Assembly: GCF_016508585.1 (NCBI RefSeq)
Contig: NZ_JADVOP010000009.1
Coordinates: forward strand, 1 to 64,000
Direction: 5' to 3'
DNA from: Acinetobacter baumannii
GTDB lineage: Bacteria; Pseudomonadota; Gammaproteobacteria; Pseudomonadales; Moraxellaceae
DNA length: 64,000 nucleotides
Part shown: in pieces, positions 1 to 7,813 of the stretch
Layout of the letters: every line of letters starts with the position of its first letter
Position numbering within the stretch: position 1 is the first letter of the stretch
Position numbers and translations under genes: made by a program
Notes under the pieces: generated by a model
What the model saw: only the letters and a program-made list of their open reading frames with translations
What the model was told of the DNA's origin: nothing
Database searches by the model: none

Positions 1-138
1 GTGTGATTAGTTGGGTCTTATTATTTGGTTCGATTTTTAATTTCATTTTAAATAATTGAATTTAAATGTAAGGTGTAACAGATTTAAAAAATGATGGTCA
101 GTTGGTTAAGTTAAATTTACCCAAAAAAGTATACTAGT

Positions 139-345
139 CTAAACTTGAAAGTAAAAAATCGATTAGGTTTATTCGCAGTATATCTTTTTGAATCATAGTG
201 TTATTTAAATATGGTTTAAGCATAGCTTAAACTTTATTCTATAGAAAGAGCGTTTTTGTTATCAGGAGTATAGGAATTGGAATTATTTATATACACAGCG
301 AAATGCATTTCCTTTACTGATATCAATAGTATCTCCATTTTCCTG
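139..345. repeat. Direct repeat, copy 1 (FGE-gene junction)
   Basis: About 205 bp that recurs at 1278-1486 with only scattered mismatches. Read on the minus strand it contains the 3' end of the FGE-like lipoprotein gene joined to the signal-peptide region and upstream region of a further copy. Its first ~100 bp are therefore the 5' remnant of a copy that continued to the left and is otherwise lost. The rest of the first 138 bases shows no recognisable feature. Confidence 0.85.
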
Positions 346-1335
346 AACAATTGAGGATGGGGTTAATTTTTGTCGATTTATATTCATACCATCTCCTGCA
401 GAAGCATTGTCTCCGCCTTGAGGAAAAGCGCTGCGCATCACCTTGAATTCGCCTTTTTCAGGACCTGTAGGGTTATGAATTGGGGATTGCGCATAATAAT
501 TTTCACTGTACCAATCGCGGACCCATTCATTATTATTGGTCACCATATCATACAATCCCAAGGGATTGGCGGGAACCTCACCAAGCACAGGTAAATGTCC
601 AGATCTTTGATATCCATATTTTGTTTTATTGGCTTCTAATTGTACATAACTGGAGATATTTTTACCATTTTTCATGGTACCGTCATTGGTGGCATAAAGT
701 ACATATTGCCCACGATTCCGTGCAGCATATTCCCACTGTGCTTCAGTGGGTAAATCCATACTTTCACCGATTTGACTGCCTAACCATTGACAATATTTTT
801 GTGCATTGTACCAATTGGCACCTGCAGGCAGCTTATGAAAAATTTGTTTAGGATAACGATTTACATACTTGGGTTGTTCTTGATGGGTGGCTTTTAGGTA
901 GATCAAATAATCTTGTAACGTGACCTTATTGTTGGTCATTTTAAAACTGTCCAAGACTACCTTATGTGGTGGTTTATTATTTGGATTATGTGAATAACCG
1001 ATAAGGCTGTCATACGAGGGTTTTTCTACATTTCCCTTAGGGTTTTTCACAGCCATGCTATCAGGAACAGTGCTTTCAAGTTCACGTGTAATCATGGCAA
1101 AATCTCCCATAATGAAAGAACCACCTTGGATCGTGACGATATTTTTTTGGTTTCGTTCAATAAGTTGTTTGATTTCAGTTTTAAGATTTGGATCATTGTT
1201 TGGTGACGTATGTGTTTGTTGTGCCGTATCCTCTGTGGGTTTGGATTCAGAGGGTGTTTTTGCACAAGCGGATAAGGCTAAACTTGAAAGTAAAAGAGCG
1301 ATTAGGTTTATTTGCATTATATCTTTTTGAATCAT
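283..1335 (-). CDS. FGE/SUMF1-like (formylglycine-generating enzyme fold) lipoprotein
   Basis: Predicted lipoprotein of about 350 residues. The N-terminus is a short basic stretch, a hydrophobic segment and the lipobox LSAC followed by a Thr/Pro/Ser-rich linker. The FGE-sulfatase fold is shown by GGSFIMGDF, the LPTEAQWEYAARNRG core motif and the end GNAFRCVYK. Proteins of this fold in proteobacteria include PvdO-like and secretion-associated periplasmic proteins. True FGE catalytic cysteines are not evident, so an enzymatic role is doubtful. I chose the ATG at 1335 because it gives a compact lipoprotein signal; ATGs at 1362 and 1317 are alternatives. Fragments of further copies lie on both sides, and the neighbours are effector-like remnants, which suggests an immunity or accessory role. 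That role is inference. Confidence 0.75.
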   Translation of the reverse strand: MIQKDIMQINLIALLLSSLALSACAKTPSESKPTEDTAQQTHTSPNNDPNLKTEIKQLIERNQKNIVTIQGGSFIMGDFAMITRELESTVPDSMAVKNPKGNVEKPSYDSLIGYSHNPNNKPPHKVVLDSFKMTNNKVTLQDYLIYLKATHQEQPKYVNRYPKQIFHKLPAGANWYNAQKYCQWLGSQIGESMDLPTEAQWEYAARNRGQYVLYATNDGTMKNGKNISSYVQLEANKTKYGYQRSGHLPVLGEVPANPLGLYDMVTNNNEWVRDWYSENYYAQSPIHNPTGPEKGEFKVMRSAFPQGGDNASAGDGMNINRQKLTPSSIVQENGDTIDISKGNAFRCVYK

Positions 1336-1486
1336 AATGTTATTTGAATATGGTTTAAGCATAGCTTAAATTTTATTCCATAGGAAGATCGTTTTGTTAT
1401 CAGGAGTACAGGAATTGGAACTATTCATATACACAGCGAAATGCATTTCCTTTACTGATATCAATAGTATCTCCATTTTCATGAAT
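1278..1486. repeat. Direct repeat, copy 2 (FGE-gene junction)
   Basis: Second copy of the repeat at 139-345. It holds the 5' end of the intact FGE-like gene (1278-1362), its upstream bases, and from about 1380 to 1486 the 3' end of another FGE copy whose body is missing. Similarity stops at about 1486, directly before the effector-like remnant that starts at 1493. The edge thus marks a recombination seam. Confidence 0.85.
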
Positions 1487-1492
1487 AAGTGA

Positions 1493-1934
1493 ATGGGAGC
1501 AAAAGTAGTAAATGATAAAAAATATCGTGCGATGACTAATGAAACCTGCGCAAAAGAAGCTTATAGAATTCTTTCAAGTATTTTAAATGATAAATTTCTG
1601 ATGCTTATGGTTATGTAAAAATGTATGGTATATCCAAAAAAGCTATATGTCCTTTTGCTTGGAATGAGCATTTATCCAATTCTAATTTAAAATATTATAG
1701 TTATCCTGAATATCCAAATGTAGGAAAGGCAAAAGAGCTATTAGCTGCTTTTAAGTTAGATAATGATAAAGAGAATGAAAATTTGAAATATACATATTTT
1801 TAAGAACACCTTCAGCTAATAGTATGGGCTATGGTGTTATGGTTCCTGAATTTGATCCAGTAAATACTACGGATTGGTTCTTAATCGAGGGGCATGAAGA
1901 CCCTCTAAAAATTTATTCATATTTTAATGGTTAG
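1493..1934 (+). pseudogene. Decayed coding remnant, possible effector C-terminus
   Basis: Three overlapping reading frames together encode one continuous-looking protein end of about 145 residues. From ATG 1493 the frame reads MGAKVVNDKKYRAMTNETCA and on to about 1593. It then continues in a second frame (ISDAYGYVKMYGISKKA onward) to a stop at 1803, and in a third frame (LRTPSANSMGYGVMVPEFD onward) to the stop at 1932-1934. At least two frameshifts are therefore needed, and the 5' part of the gene is missing. I do not recognise the family. It ends three bases before the next gene, which encodes an exported protein. That arrangement fits an effector/immunity pair, but this is inference. Confidence 0.6.
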
Positions 1935-1937
1935 ATA

Positions 1938-2516
1938 ATGAATTATTCAAAGCTTATTAGCCTCTTATTTTTTTTAATTTTCAGTTCTGTAGTAAACTCT
2001 AGACCGATGGATAAGATTATGATTGATAATACTATTGTTTTGATAAATGAAATCACAAGAGTGGGTGAAACAGAAAAATGGAATAGTAGTCTTTTTTTTG
2101 AAGGACCTTTAAAAGTACATGTGCTAAAAGATGGAACTGTAACTGACCACGGAGTATATGTTTTATCTAAAAATAAGTTTGGCTATCCAGCTAAAATTCA
2201 GGTTCTCAATTTAAATGATAGGAATAATAAATATGAATTTATTTTCTCGCCATCAAATCAGCCAGTATTTAAAAAAGCCATAAATGTAGATGTTAATTTA
2301 CTTAGAGATAATAATATCATCTTTAAATATTCTGAGTCTGTAAAAGAAGGATCTTCACTTTATTCTAGTCCATATAGTCCAAATTTATTATATAAGCATG
2401 TTTTTGTTAATCAAAAAAAACCATTTATTACTTATGAATTTTACTCCACAATGAATAAAATTGAAGATCAAATAAGCTATGTTAGATTAGTAGTTGTTTT
2501 TAATCAGCATAAATAA
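1938..2516 (+). CDS. Small exported protein, possible immunity protein
   Basis: 192 residues with a clear Sec signal peptide: basic MNYSK, then a hydrophobic stretch ending near SSVVNS. The mature part is rich in Asn, Lys and Tyr and has no membrane segment or motif that I recognise. The start is three bases after the stop of the decayed upstream frame, so the two were probably co-translated. The stop codon lies exactly where the duplicated etfD 3' end begins, so the last residues may come from the junction. Low GC and isolation suggest acquired DNA. An immunity role against the lost upstream protein is likely from context only; the function is unknown. Confidence 0.6.
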   Translation: MNYSKLISLLFFLIFSSVVNSRPMDKIMIDNTIVLINEITRVGETEKWNSSLFFEGPLKVHVLKDGTVTDHGVYVLSKNKFGYPAKIQVLNLNDRNNKYEFIFSPSNQPVFKKAINVDVNLLRDNNIIFKYSESVKEGSSLYSSPYSPNLLYKHVFVNQKKPFITYEFYSTMNKIEDQISYVRLVVVFNQHK

Positions 2517-2810
2517 ACCAGCCGAAGCGGGTTTATTGACTTACATATTTGGATGGTTAGGACCACCACCACACCTCAAGTGTTACCCAAGTGATGTTTT
2601 GAGAAAGATTTTTAATATCAAAAGTCTTACAGTGAACGCAGTTTGCTGCGTTAATCTGGAAGTGTTTAGAACCACCATCATTTCCATGATTTCATATACA
2701 CCAGCAGGGCAGTAACGCTGAGCAGGTTCATCCCATTTTGGCAAGTTGACATTGACAGGAATTGTTGGATCAGTCAATTTACCATCTGGCTTTGATAGTC
2801 GTTCAAACAA
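2514..2810 (-). pseudogene. Duplicated 3' fragment of etfD (ETF-QO)
   Basis: This stretch repeats the last part of the etfD gene at 5239-5580, including its downstream hairpin (2515-2537). The iron-sulfur cysteine region is recognisable but damaged by point changes and small indels. Relative to the intact gene it lacks 75 bp between two AGTCA repeats (intact copy 5470-5474 and 5545-5549), an in-frame slippage-type deletion. Past about 2793 similarity to etfD fades, and sequence resembling the FGE gene begins near 2829. It cannot encode a functional protein. It is probably a by-product of duplication or cassette insertion at the end of etfD. Confidence 0.85.
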
Positions 2811-2828
2811 TCAGGTTCTTTTAAATGA

Positions 2829-3265
2829 TCGGCTTTTAGGTAGATCTAATAATCTTGTAATATAACCTCATTGTTGATCATTCTAAAACTGTCCTAGGCC
2901 ATCTTATGTGTTGGTTAATTATTTGGATTATGTGAATAACCGATAAAGGTGTCATACGTTGGTTTTTCTACATTTCCTCTGTGGTTTTTGACTGCCATAC
3001 TATCAGGAACGGTACGCTCAAGTTCACGTGTAATCATGGCAAAATCTCCCATAATGAAAGAACCACCTTGGATCGTGACGATATTTTTTTGGTTTCGTTC
3101 AATAAGCTGTTTGATTTCAGTTTTAAGATTTGGATCACTGCTTGGTGAAGTATGCGTTTGTTGTGCTGTATCCTCTGTGGGTTTGGATTCAGAAGGTGTT
3201 TTTGCACAAGCAGAGAGTGTCAGGCTGGAAAGTAAAAAAAATGAAACTATTTTTTGATTTATCAT
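2829..3265 (-). pseudogene. 5' fragment of a second FGE-like lipoprotein gene
   Basis: The frame from 3265 encodes a lipoprotein signal with lipobox LSAC, then a linker and the GGSFIMGDF segment almost identical to the intact gene at 283-1335. It stops after 116 residues at 2915. The DNA continues to resemble the intact gene (bases 888-970) down to about 2829 without an open frame, then joins the etfD fragment. The signal-peptide residues differ from the intact copy while the linker and following domain are nearly the same. The two copies are therefore separate paralogues, or products of recombination, and not a recent simple duplication. Confidence 0.85.
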
Positions 3266-3318
3266 ATTGTTAAAAGCAGAGCATTATTTAAACATTGACT
3301 AAGACTAGCGTAAATCAA

Positions 3319-3391
3319 ATAGCATAGAAAGATTGTTTTTGTTATCAGGAAGATAGGAATTGAGACTATTCATATACACACCGAAAAGCAG
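3319..3391. repeat. Third FGE 3'-tail repeat
   Basis: About 70 bp matching 239-305 and 1378-1444 (the tail of the FGE-like gene and the bases just after it, read on the minus strand), with a few changes. It ends immediately before the GH19-like remnant. As at 1486, the FGE tail abuts an effector-like C-terminal fragment. Confidence 0.75.
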
Positions 3392-3394
3392 TAA

Positions 3395-3547
3395 ATACAC
3401 TTTTTAGCAGTCAGTGCTTCTGATATACAAAATGAGTTGAAACTTTCTAAATCCGTGACATATGCAATCAATGGTGGTTACATAGATTGGGAGGGGCGAT
3501 TAAGAGAAACTAGAAATGCTAAGATAGTATTATTGGATGGTGTGTAA
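3395..3547 (+). pseudogene. C-terminal remnant of a GH19-like chitinase/lysozyme
   Basis: A 50-residue frame without its own start runs to a stop at 3545-3547. It contains VTYAINGGYIDWEGRLRETR followed by NAKIVLL. The VT-x-x-INGG-Y-x-x-x-x-x-R pattern is the usual C-terminal signature of GH19 family chitinases and endolysins, where the last helix follows an INGG turn. The catalytic part is missing, so this is only a tail. Its stop codon overlaps the start codon of the next gene (TAATG), showing former translational coupling with a secreted small protein. Such GH19 tails plus immunity genes are known for type VI secretion effectors; application here is inference. Confidence 0.6.
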
Positions 3548-3999
3548 TGAATAAATCATTATTTATTTTAATTATTGCAGTATTAAGTTGTTCAAGTCTC
3601 AACGCAAAATCATTGTGTTTAAAAGGCGAAGAAATTTATTTTTCCTGTCAAACAGGGAAAAAAGAAATTTCATTTTGTGGTAAAACAAATAAATTTTTAG
3701 AATACCGATTTGGAAAACCTCAAAAAATAGAAATGTCATATCGGGTTGATGATAGTAAAAACAGGAATAATAAAATTAATCAGGTAGTCATGGGTAATGA
3801 TATTTTTTTCTTTAACAAAAGTAATTACTACTATTCATTAAGCATTCCAATTAAAGGATATCCTGCTTTACAGATTAAAAAAAATCAAAAACTCATTAGT
3901 GTGCTGGAGTGCAACTCAATGGGAAGTTGGTCGGGATATAATCGTTTTTTGACAGATCTTAATGAAGATCAAATTGAAAATTTAGATAACATTTTATAA
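3547..3999 (+). CDS. Small exported Cys-containing protein, possible immunity protein
   Basis: 150 residues with a Sec signal peptide (hydrophobic LFILIIAVLSCSSLNA). The mature chain has six or so cysteines, including CLKGEEIYFSCQTGKKE and a later CGK, consistent with periplasmic disulfides. It starts one base inside the stop codon of the GH19-like remnant, so the pair was translationally coupled. By position it could protect the periplasm against a cell-wall hydrolase delivered from outside. I do not recognise a named family. The gene itself looks intact and may persist as an orphan immunity gene. Confidence 0.6.
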   Translation: MNKSLFILIIAVLSCSSLNAKSLCLKGEEIYFSCQTGKKEISFCGKTNKFLEYRFGKPQKIEMSYRVDDSKNRNNKINQVVMGNDIFFFNKSNYYYSLSIPIKGYPALQIKKNQKLISVLECNSMGSWSGYNRFLTDLNEDQIENLDNIL

Positions 4000-4235
4000 G
4001 GTTTTTTACATTTCATATGCACACTTTTAATTCATGGAGATCTAATTATGTGACTAAAGACAAAGAGTTTTTTTATTAAATTTTTTTCATAAATAAAAAA
4101 AGTGCTCATTCTACTTTTAGATATTTATAACTTATAGCTAAGTAAAAGTACCATTGTTATATTGAGAGTAATTTAGATATATGAGTAATGCCAACGTAAC
4201 TGAAAAATTGCCAATAATTTAAGTCGAGAATCATA

Positions 4236-5138
4236 ATGAGTTCAAATAAAATGATCCAAATTTTGGCAATCACACTAATATCCAGTTTGACAGCATGTGA
4301 TTCATCCTCAGAGACGATGAGTCAACAGGAAGAAAAGAAAATGAATGAATCGGATTATATTATTAGTGTTGTTGTTGGAGCTTCTAGAGAAAATTTAATT
4401 AGTAATAATGCTAAATTTTTTTCACAATATAGTTCAGGTGCAAGTGTAGGTTTTATAAGACCAAATTTAGATACTAACCAAGAAAGAAAGCTTAAGTTAA
4501 ATTTAAAAGATGGATATGACCATACAGTTTTAGTTTTTAATCATTTAGAAAATCTAGTTTTTGTATTAGATACTAACTATTCAAAGCAAGGAGTTACAGA
4601 TATAGGTTTTGATATGAGCAATATAGAGTCCAAAAAAATTAATGAAAAAAGTAGTTACCTTGCTTATGAGGGAATTGTAAAGCAATTGAATAAAAATGGT
4701 TGGAAAGTCTTTTACTTCGAGTCTGAGCCAAGAATATTTGGAAAGCAATCATTTGAAGCGAATAATAAAATACCTAACTATCTCGGGAGTTTGGATGGTT
4801 TTTATTTAGATAGTGAAGAAAAATGGGAGAAGTATTCGAGTGATTTAAAACGTCAACCTCTTAGATTTTATAAAAACAATGTCATCTTAACGATAAATTT
4901 TCGTGAATCTATTGATGATGTGAAAATTCATTTGGATTTCGTTACTTTCTTTTCTCATTATTTTTACCAATATGATGAGAAAATTAGAGATAAAGATTGG
5001 AACACATTACTGTCTAATGATTTGAATAAATGGAAGATTGAAAGAGATAGATCTGAGAATAAAATGCAAAAGCTTGGTTACAGCATCAACAAAGATTATC
5101 AAAATCCTAACGTTTTTAAATTTTTGAATGTTCATTAG
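4236..5138 (+). CDS. Unrecognised lipoprotein next to etfD
   Basis: 300 residues with a lipoprotein signal: basic start, hydrophobic segment, lipobox LTAC at about residue 21, then a Ser/Glu-rich linker. The remainder is soluble, charged and rich in Asn, Lys and aromatic residues, with no motif I can name. It lies alone, 236 bp after the exported Cys-containing protein, and is convergent with etfD, with which it shares the hairpin at 5211-5236. The base composition is as AT-rich as the preceding cassette genes. It may belong to the same exchangeable cargo, for example as a second immunity or accessory lipoprotein. The function is unknown. Confidence 0.6.
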   Translation: MSSNKMIQILAITLISSLTACDSSSETMSQQEEKKMNESDYIISVVVGASRENLISNNAKFFSQYSSGASVGFIRPNLDTNQERKLKLNLKDGYDHTVLVFNHLENLVFVLDTNYSKQGVTDIGFDMSNIESKKINEKSSYLAYEGIVKQLNKNGWKVFYFESEPRIFGKQSFEANNKIPNYLGSLDGFYLDSEEKWEKYSSDLKRQPLRFYKNNVILTINFRESIDDVKIHLDFVTFFSHYFYQYDEKIRDKDWNTLLSNDLNKWKIERDRSENKMQKLGYSINKDYQNPNVFKFLNVH

Positions 5139-5210
5139 TTATATTTCTTATTTATATCATGCTTTTAATTAATTGATTCTTACGATACATTAAATGTTGA
5201 TGTATAAATA

Positions 5211-5236
5211 ATAAACCCGCCGAAGCGGGTTTATTG
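5211..5236. terminator. Hairpin terminator between lipoprotein and etfD
   Basis: AAACCCGC - CGAA - GCGGGTTT with A/T-rich sequence on both sides, so it can act in both directions. It lies just after the etfD stop on the minus strand. A copy with one changed stem base lies at 2515-2537 with the duplicated etfD end. Confidence 0.8.
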
Positions 5237-5238
5237 AT

Positions 5239-6951
5239 TTACATATTTGGATAGTTAGGACCACCACCACCCTCAGGTGTTACCCAAGTGATGTTTTGAG
5301 AAGGGTCTTTAATATCACACGTCTTACAGTGAACGCAGTTTGCAGCGTTAATCTGGAAGCGCTTAGAACCATCATCATTTTCCATGATTTCATAAACACC
5401 GGCAGGGCAGTAACGCTGAGCAGGTTCATCCCATTTCGGTAAGTTGACATTCACAGGAATCGTCGGGTCAGTCAGTTTTAAATGCGCTGGCTGATTCTCT
5501 TCATGTACCGTGTTAGAAACGAATACAGAAGACAAACGGTCAAAAGTCAATTTACCATCTGGTTTTGGATAGTTCGGTTTAAAGGTAGAAGCATCTACAG
5601 TTTTCAATGCGCTAAAGTCAGGCACAAGATCGTGTAAAGTAAATGGAACTTTAAAGATATTCTGGTCGATAAAGTTAAATGCGCCACCCATCCATAAACC
5701 GAATTTATGCATAGCAGGGCCAAAGTTACGAGAACGATGCAATTCTTCTTTTAACCAGCTGTTGTTGAATTTGTCTGTATAGGCAGTCAACTCTTTCGCA
5801 AACAAGTCTTCACCCTCAGTCACACGAGCAATGGCTAAATCACCACCTTTTGCATGACCTGCTTGGATTGCTTCAAATACAGCTTCACCACACAACATAC
5901 CTGATTTCATTGCGGTATGAGAGCCTTTGATTTTTGCAAAGTTTAAGAAACCAGCATCATCACCAATCAGGCATCCACCCGGGAAAGTCAATTTCGGCAG
6001 TGAGTTTAGACCACCTTTTACAACAGCACGTGCGCCATAAGAAATACGTTTGCCACCCTCAAGATATTGCTTGATCAGTGGATGGGTTTTCCAACGTTGC
6101 ATTTCAGCAAATGGATACATATGTGGATTTTCATAAGATAAATCGACAATCATACCCAAAGTGACTTGGTTGTTTTCAGCGTGATATAACCACCAACCCC
6201 CTGACGAACCAGTTTCAGCAAGCGGCCAACCTGAACCATGCATCACCAAACCTGGTTTATGTTTTGCAGGATCGATTTCCCAAAGTTCTTTAATCCCGAT
6301 ACCGTAATGTTGCGGATCGGCATCTTGATCTAAGTTGTATTTTGCAATTAAACGTTTACCGAGATGTCCACGGCAACCTTCTGCAAAAATCGTATATTTG
6401 GCATGAAGTTCATAACCAGGCGTGAAGTTATGCGTCGGTTCACCATCTTTACCAACGCCCATATCACCGGTTTGAATCCCTTTTACAGAACCATCTTCAT
6501 GATAAAGAATTTCTGAAGCAGCAAAGCCCGGGAAAATAGAAACTTCTAATTCCTCAGCTTTTTGACCCAACCAACGAACAACATTACCCAATGAAATGAC
6601 ATAGTTGCCATCGTTGTGCATGGTTTTAGGAACCATCCAATGCGGTGCTTCTTGAGACTTTTCAGCAGACATCAGGAAATAAGTCTTGTCTTCAGTCACA
6701 GGCACGTTTAAAGGTGCACCTTCCTCTTTCCAGTTGGGGAAAAGTTCATTGATTGCACGAGGTTCAAGTACAGCACCAGAAAGGATATGCGCACCAACTT
6801 CAGAGCCTTTTTCAACCACACAGACAGAAAGATCTGAAAGGTTGTTTTCAATAGCCAATTGACGAATTTTAATCGCAGCAGAAAGACCCGCAGGACCTGC
6901 GCCTACGATCACTACGTCAAACTCCATCGATTCGCGTTCGATGTGTTCCAT
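5239..6951 (-). CDS. etfD: Electron transfer flavoprotein-ubiquinone oxidoreductase
   Basis: 570 residues, the normal length for ETF-QO. This inner-membrane flavo-iron-sulfur protein passes electrons from ETF (reduced by acyl-CoA and other dehydrogenases) to ubiquinone. The N-terminal FAD-binding motif is VVIVGAGPAGLSAA at about residues 14-27. The C-terminal 4Fe-4S ligands are visible at about Cys515, Cys539, Cys542 and Cys545 (CVHCKTC). The start at 6951 has a purine-rich site upstream. It likely serves the acyl-CoA dehydrogenase encoded at 29956-31779. Its last ~300 bp are duplicated as a degenerate fragment at 2514-2810. Confidence 0.97.
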   Translation of the reverse strand: MEHIERESMEFDVVIVGAGPAGLSAAIKIRQLAIENNLSDLSVCVVEKGSEVGAHILSGAVLEPRAINELFPNWKEEGAPLNVPVTEDKTYFLMSAEKSQEAPHWMVPKTMHNDGNYVISLGNVVRWLGQKAEELEVSIFPGFAASEILYHEDGSVKGIQTGDMGVGKDGEPTHNFTPGYELHAKYTIFAEGCRGHLGKRLIAKYNLDQDADPQHYGIGIKELWEIDPAKHKPGLVMHGSGWPLAETGSSGGWWLYHAENNQVTLGMIVDLSYENPHMYPFAEMQRWKTHPLIKQYLEGGKRISYGARAVVKGGLNSLPKLTFPGGCLIGDDAGFLNFAKIKGSHTAMKSGMLCGEAVFEAIQAGHAKGGDLAIARVTEGEDLFAKELTAYTDKFNNSWLKEELHRSRNFGPAMHKFGLWMGGAFNFIDQNIFKVPFTLHDLVPDFSALKTVDASTFKPNYPKPDGKLTFDRLSSVFVSNTVHEENQPAHLKLTDPTIPVNVNLPKWDEPAQRYCPAGVYEIMENDDGSKRFQINAANCVHCKTCDIKDPSQNITWVTPEGGGGPNYPNM

Positions 6952-7154
6952 GTAGGACTCCTCATATTTCTAAGGGTGGCAACCGTGAGCATTTATTGGG
7001 AATTAATAAATCGGTGCTGCCATGAGTGTTCTAAAAATTCCGTGATACGAATTAACGCTCGTACCAATAATATATTTTGCGCTAGTATAGTTATAAACCT
7101 TAATCTAGCCAATTGGCTGAGTCGTATTATTTTTTAGTCAGCAAGGCATAAACC

Positions 7155-7766
7155 ATGGTAAATCAAAATAATTCAACATCAGCGGCTCAAAATCAGCCTG
7201 ATTCTGATAATAAAAACTTAATGTCTATTGCACAATACTTAAAAGGTGTACAGGTGGGTCACAAAAGGTCAATACCTCCTTTAGAGCAATGGCAACCAAA
7301 GCATTGTGGCAAAATGGATTTGAGGGTAAAAGCCAATGGCGAATGGTGGCATGAAGGTCAATTGATTAAGCGTCAAGCGCTATTGGATCTGTTTACAAAA
7401 GTGCTTTGGAAAGAACAGGGAAAATTCTATTTAAAAACGCCGGTTGAGCAGATTGAAATCGAGGTTGAAGACGAACCATTATTGGTGAATCAGGTTGACC
7501 AAGTCGTGATCGATGGGCAGACCTATTTACAGGTCACAACCACCAATCAAGACATATGTTTGGTGGATGCGGAACATGCTATTTTTATGCGCGAATATCA
7601 AGGTGAGCTGAGACCTTATGTACATATTCGTTTTGGTATAAATGCCTTGATTCAACGCAATGCTTTTTTTCACTTGATTGAGTACGGAACCTTACTTGAA
7701 AATGATCAAGGAGATACCATTTTGTCTTTACAAAGTGGTGATTTGCACTTGCAATTAGGCACTTGA
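7155..7766 (+). CDS. DUF1285 domain protein
   Basis: 203 residues. The hydrophilic start of about 35 residues is followed by the DUF1285 core, recognised from IPPLEQWQPKHCGKMDLRVK, the GEWWHEGQLIKRQALLDLF block and the FYLKTPVEQIEIEVED strand. The family forms a two-lobed beta-rich fold, and its biochemical role is not established. The gene is divergent from etfD and directly upstream of murI, whose coding region begins within 50-90 bp of its stop, so the two are probably co-transcribed. No signal peptide or membrane segment is seen, so it is cytoplasmic. Confidence 0.85.
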   Translation: MVNQNNSTSAAQNQPDSDNKNLMSIAQYLKGVQVGHKRSIPPLEQWQPKHCGKMDLRVKANGEWWHEGQLIKRQALLDLFTKVLWKEQGKFYLKTPVEQIEIEVEDEPLLVNQVDQVVIDGQTYLQVTTTNQDICLVDAEHAIFMREYQGELRPYVHIRFGINALIQRNAFFHLIEYGTLLENDQGDTILSLQSGDLHLQLGT

Positions 7767-7813
7767 GGTTTAAGCTAGTTAATTATTTTCAACACCTATC
7801 CATAGTGGATCAA

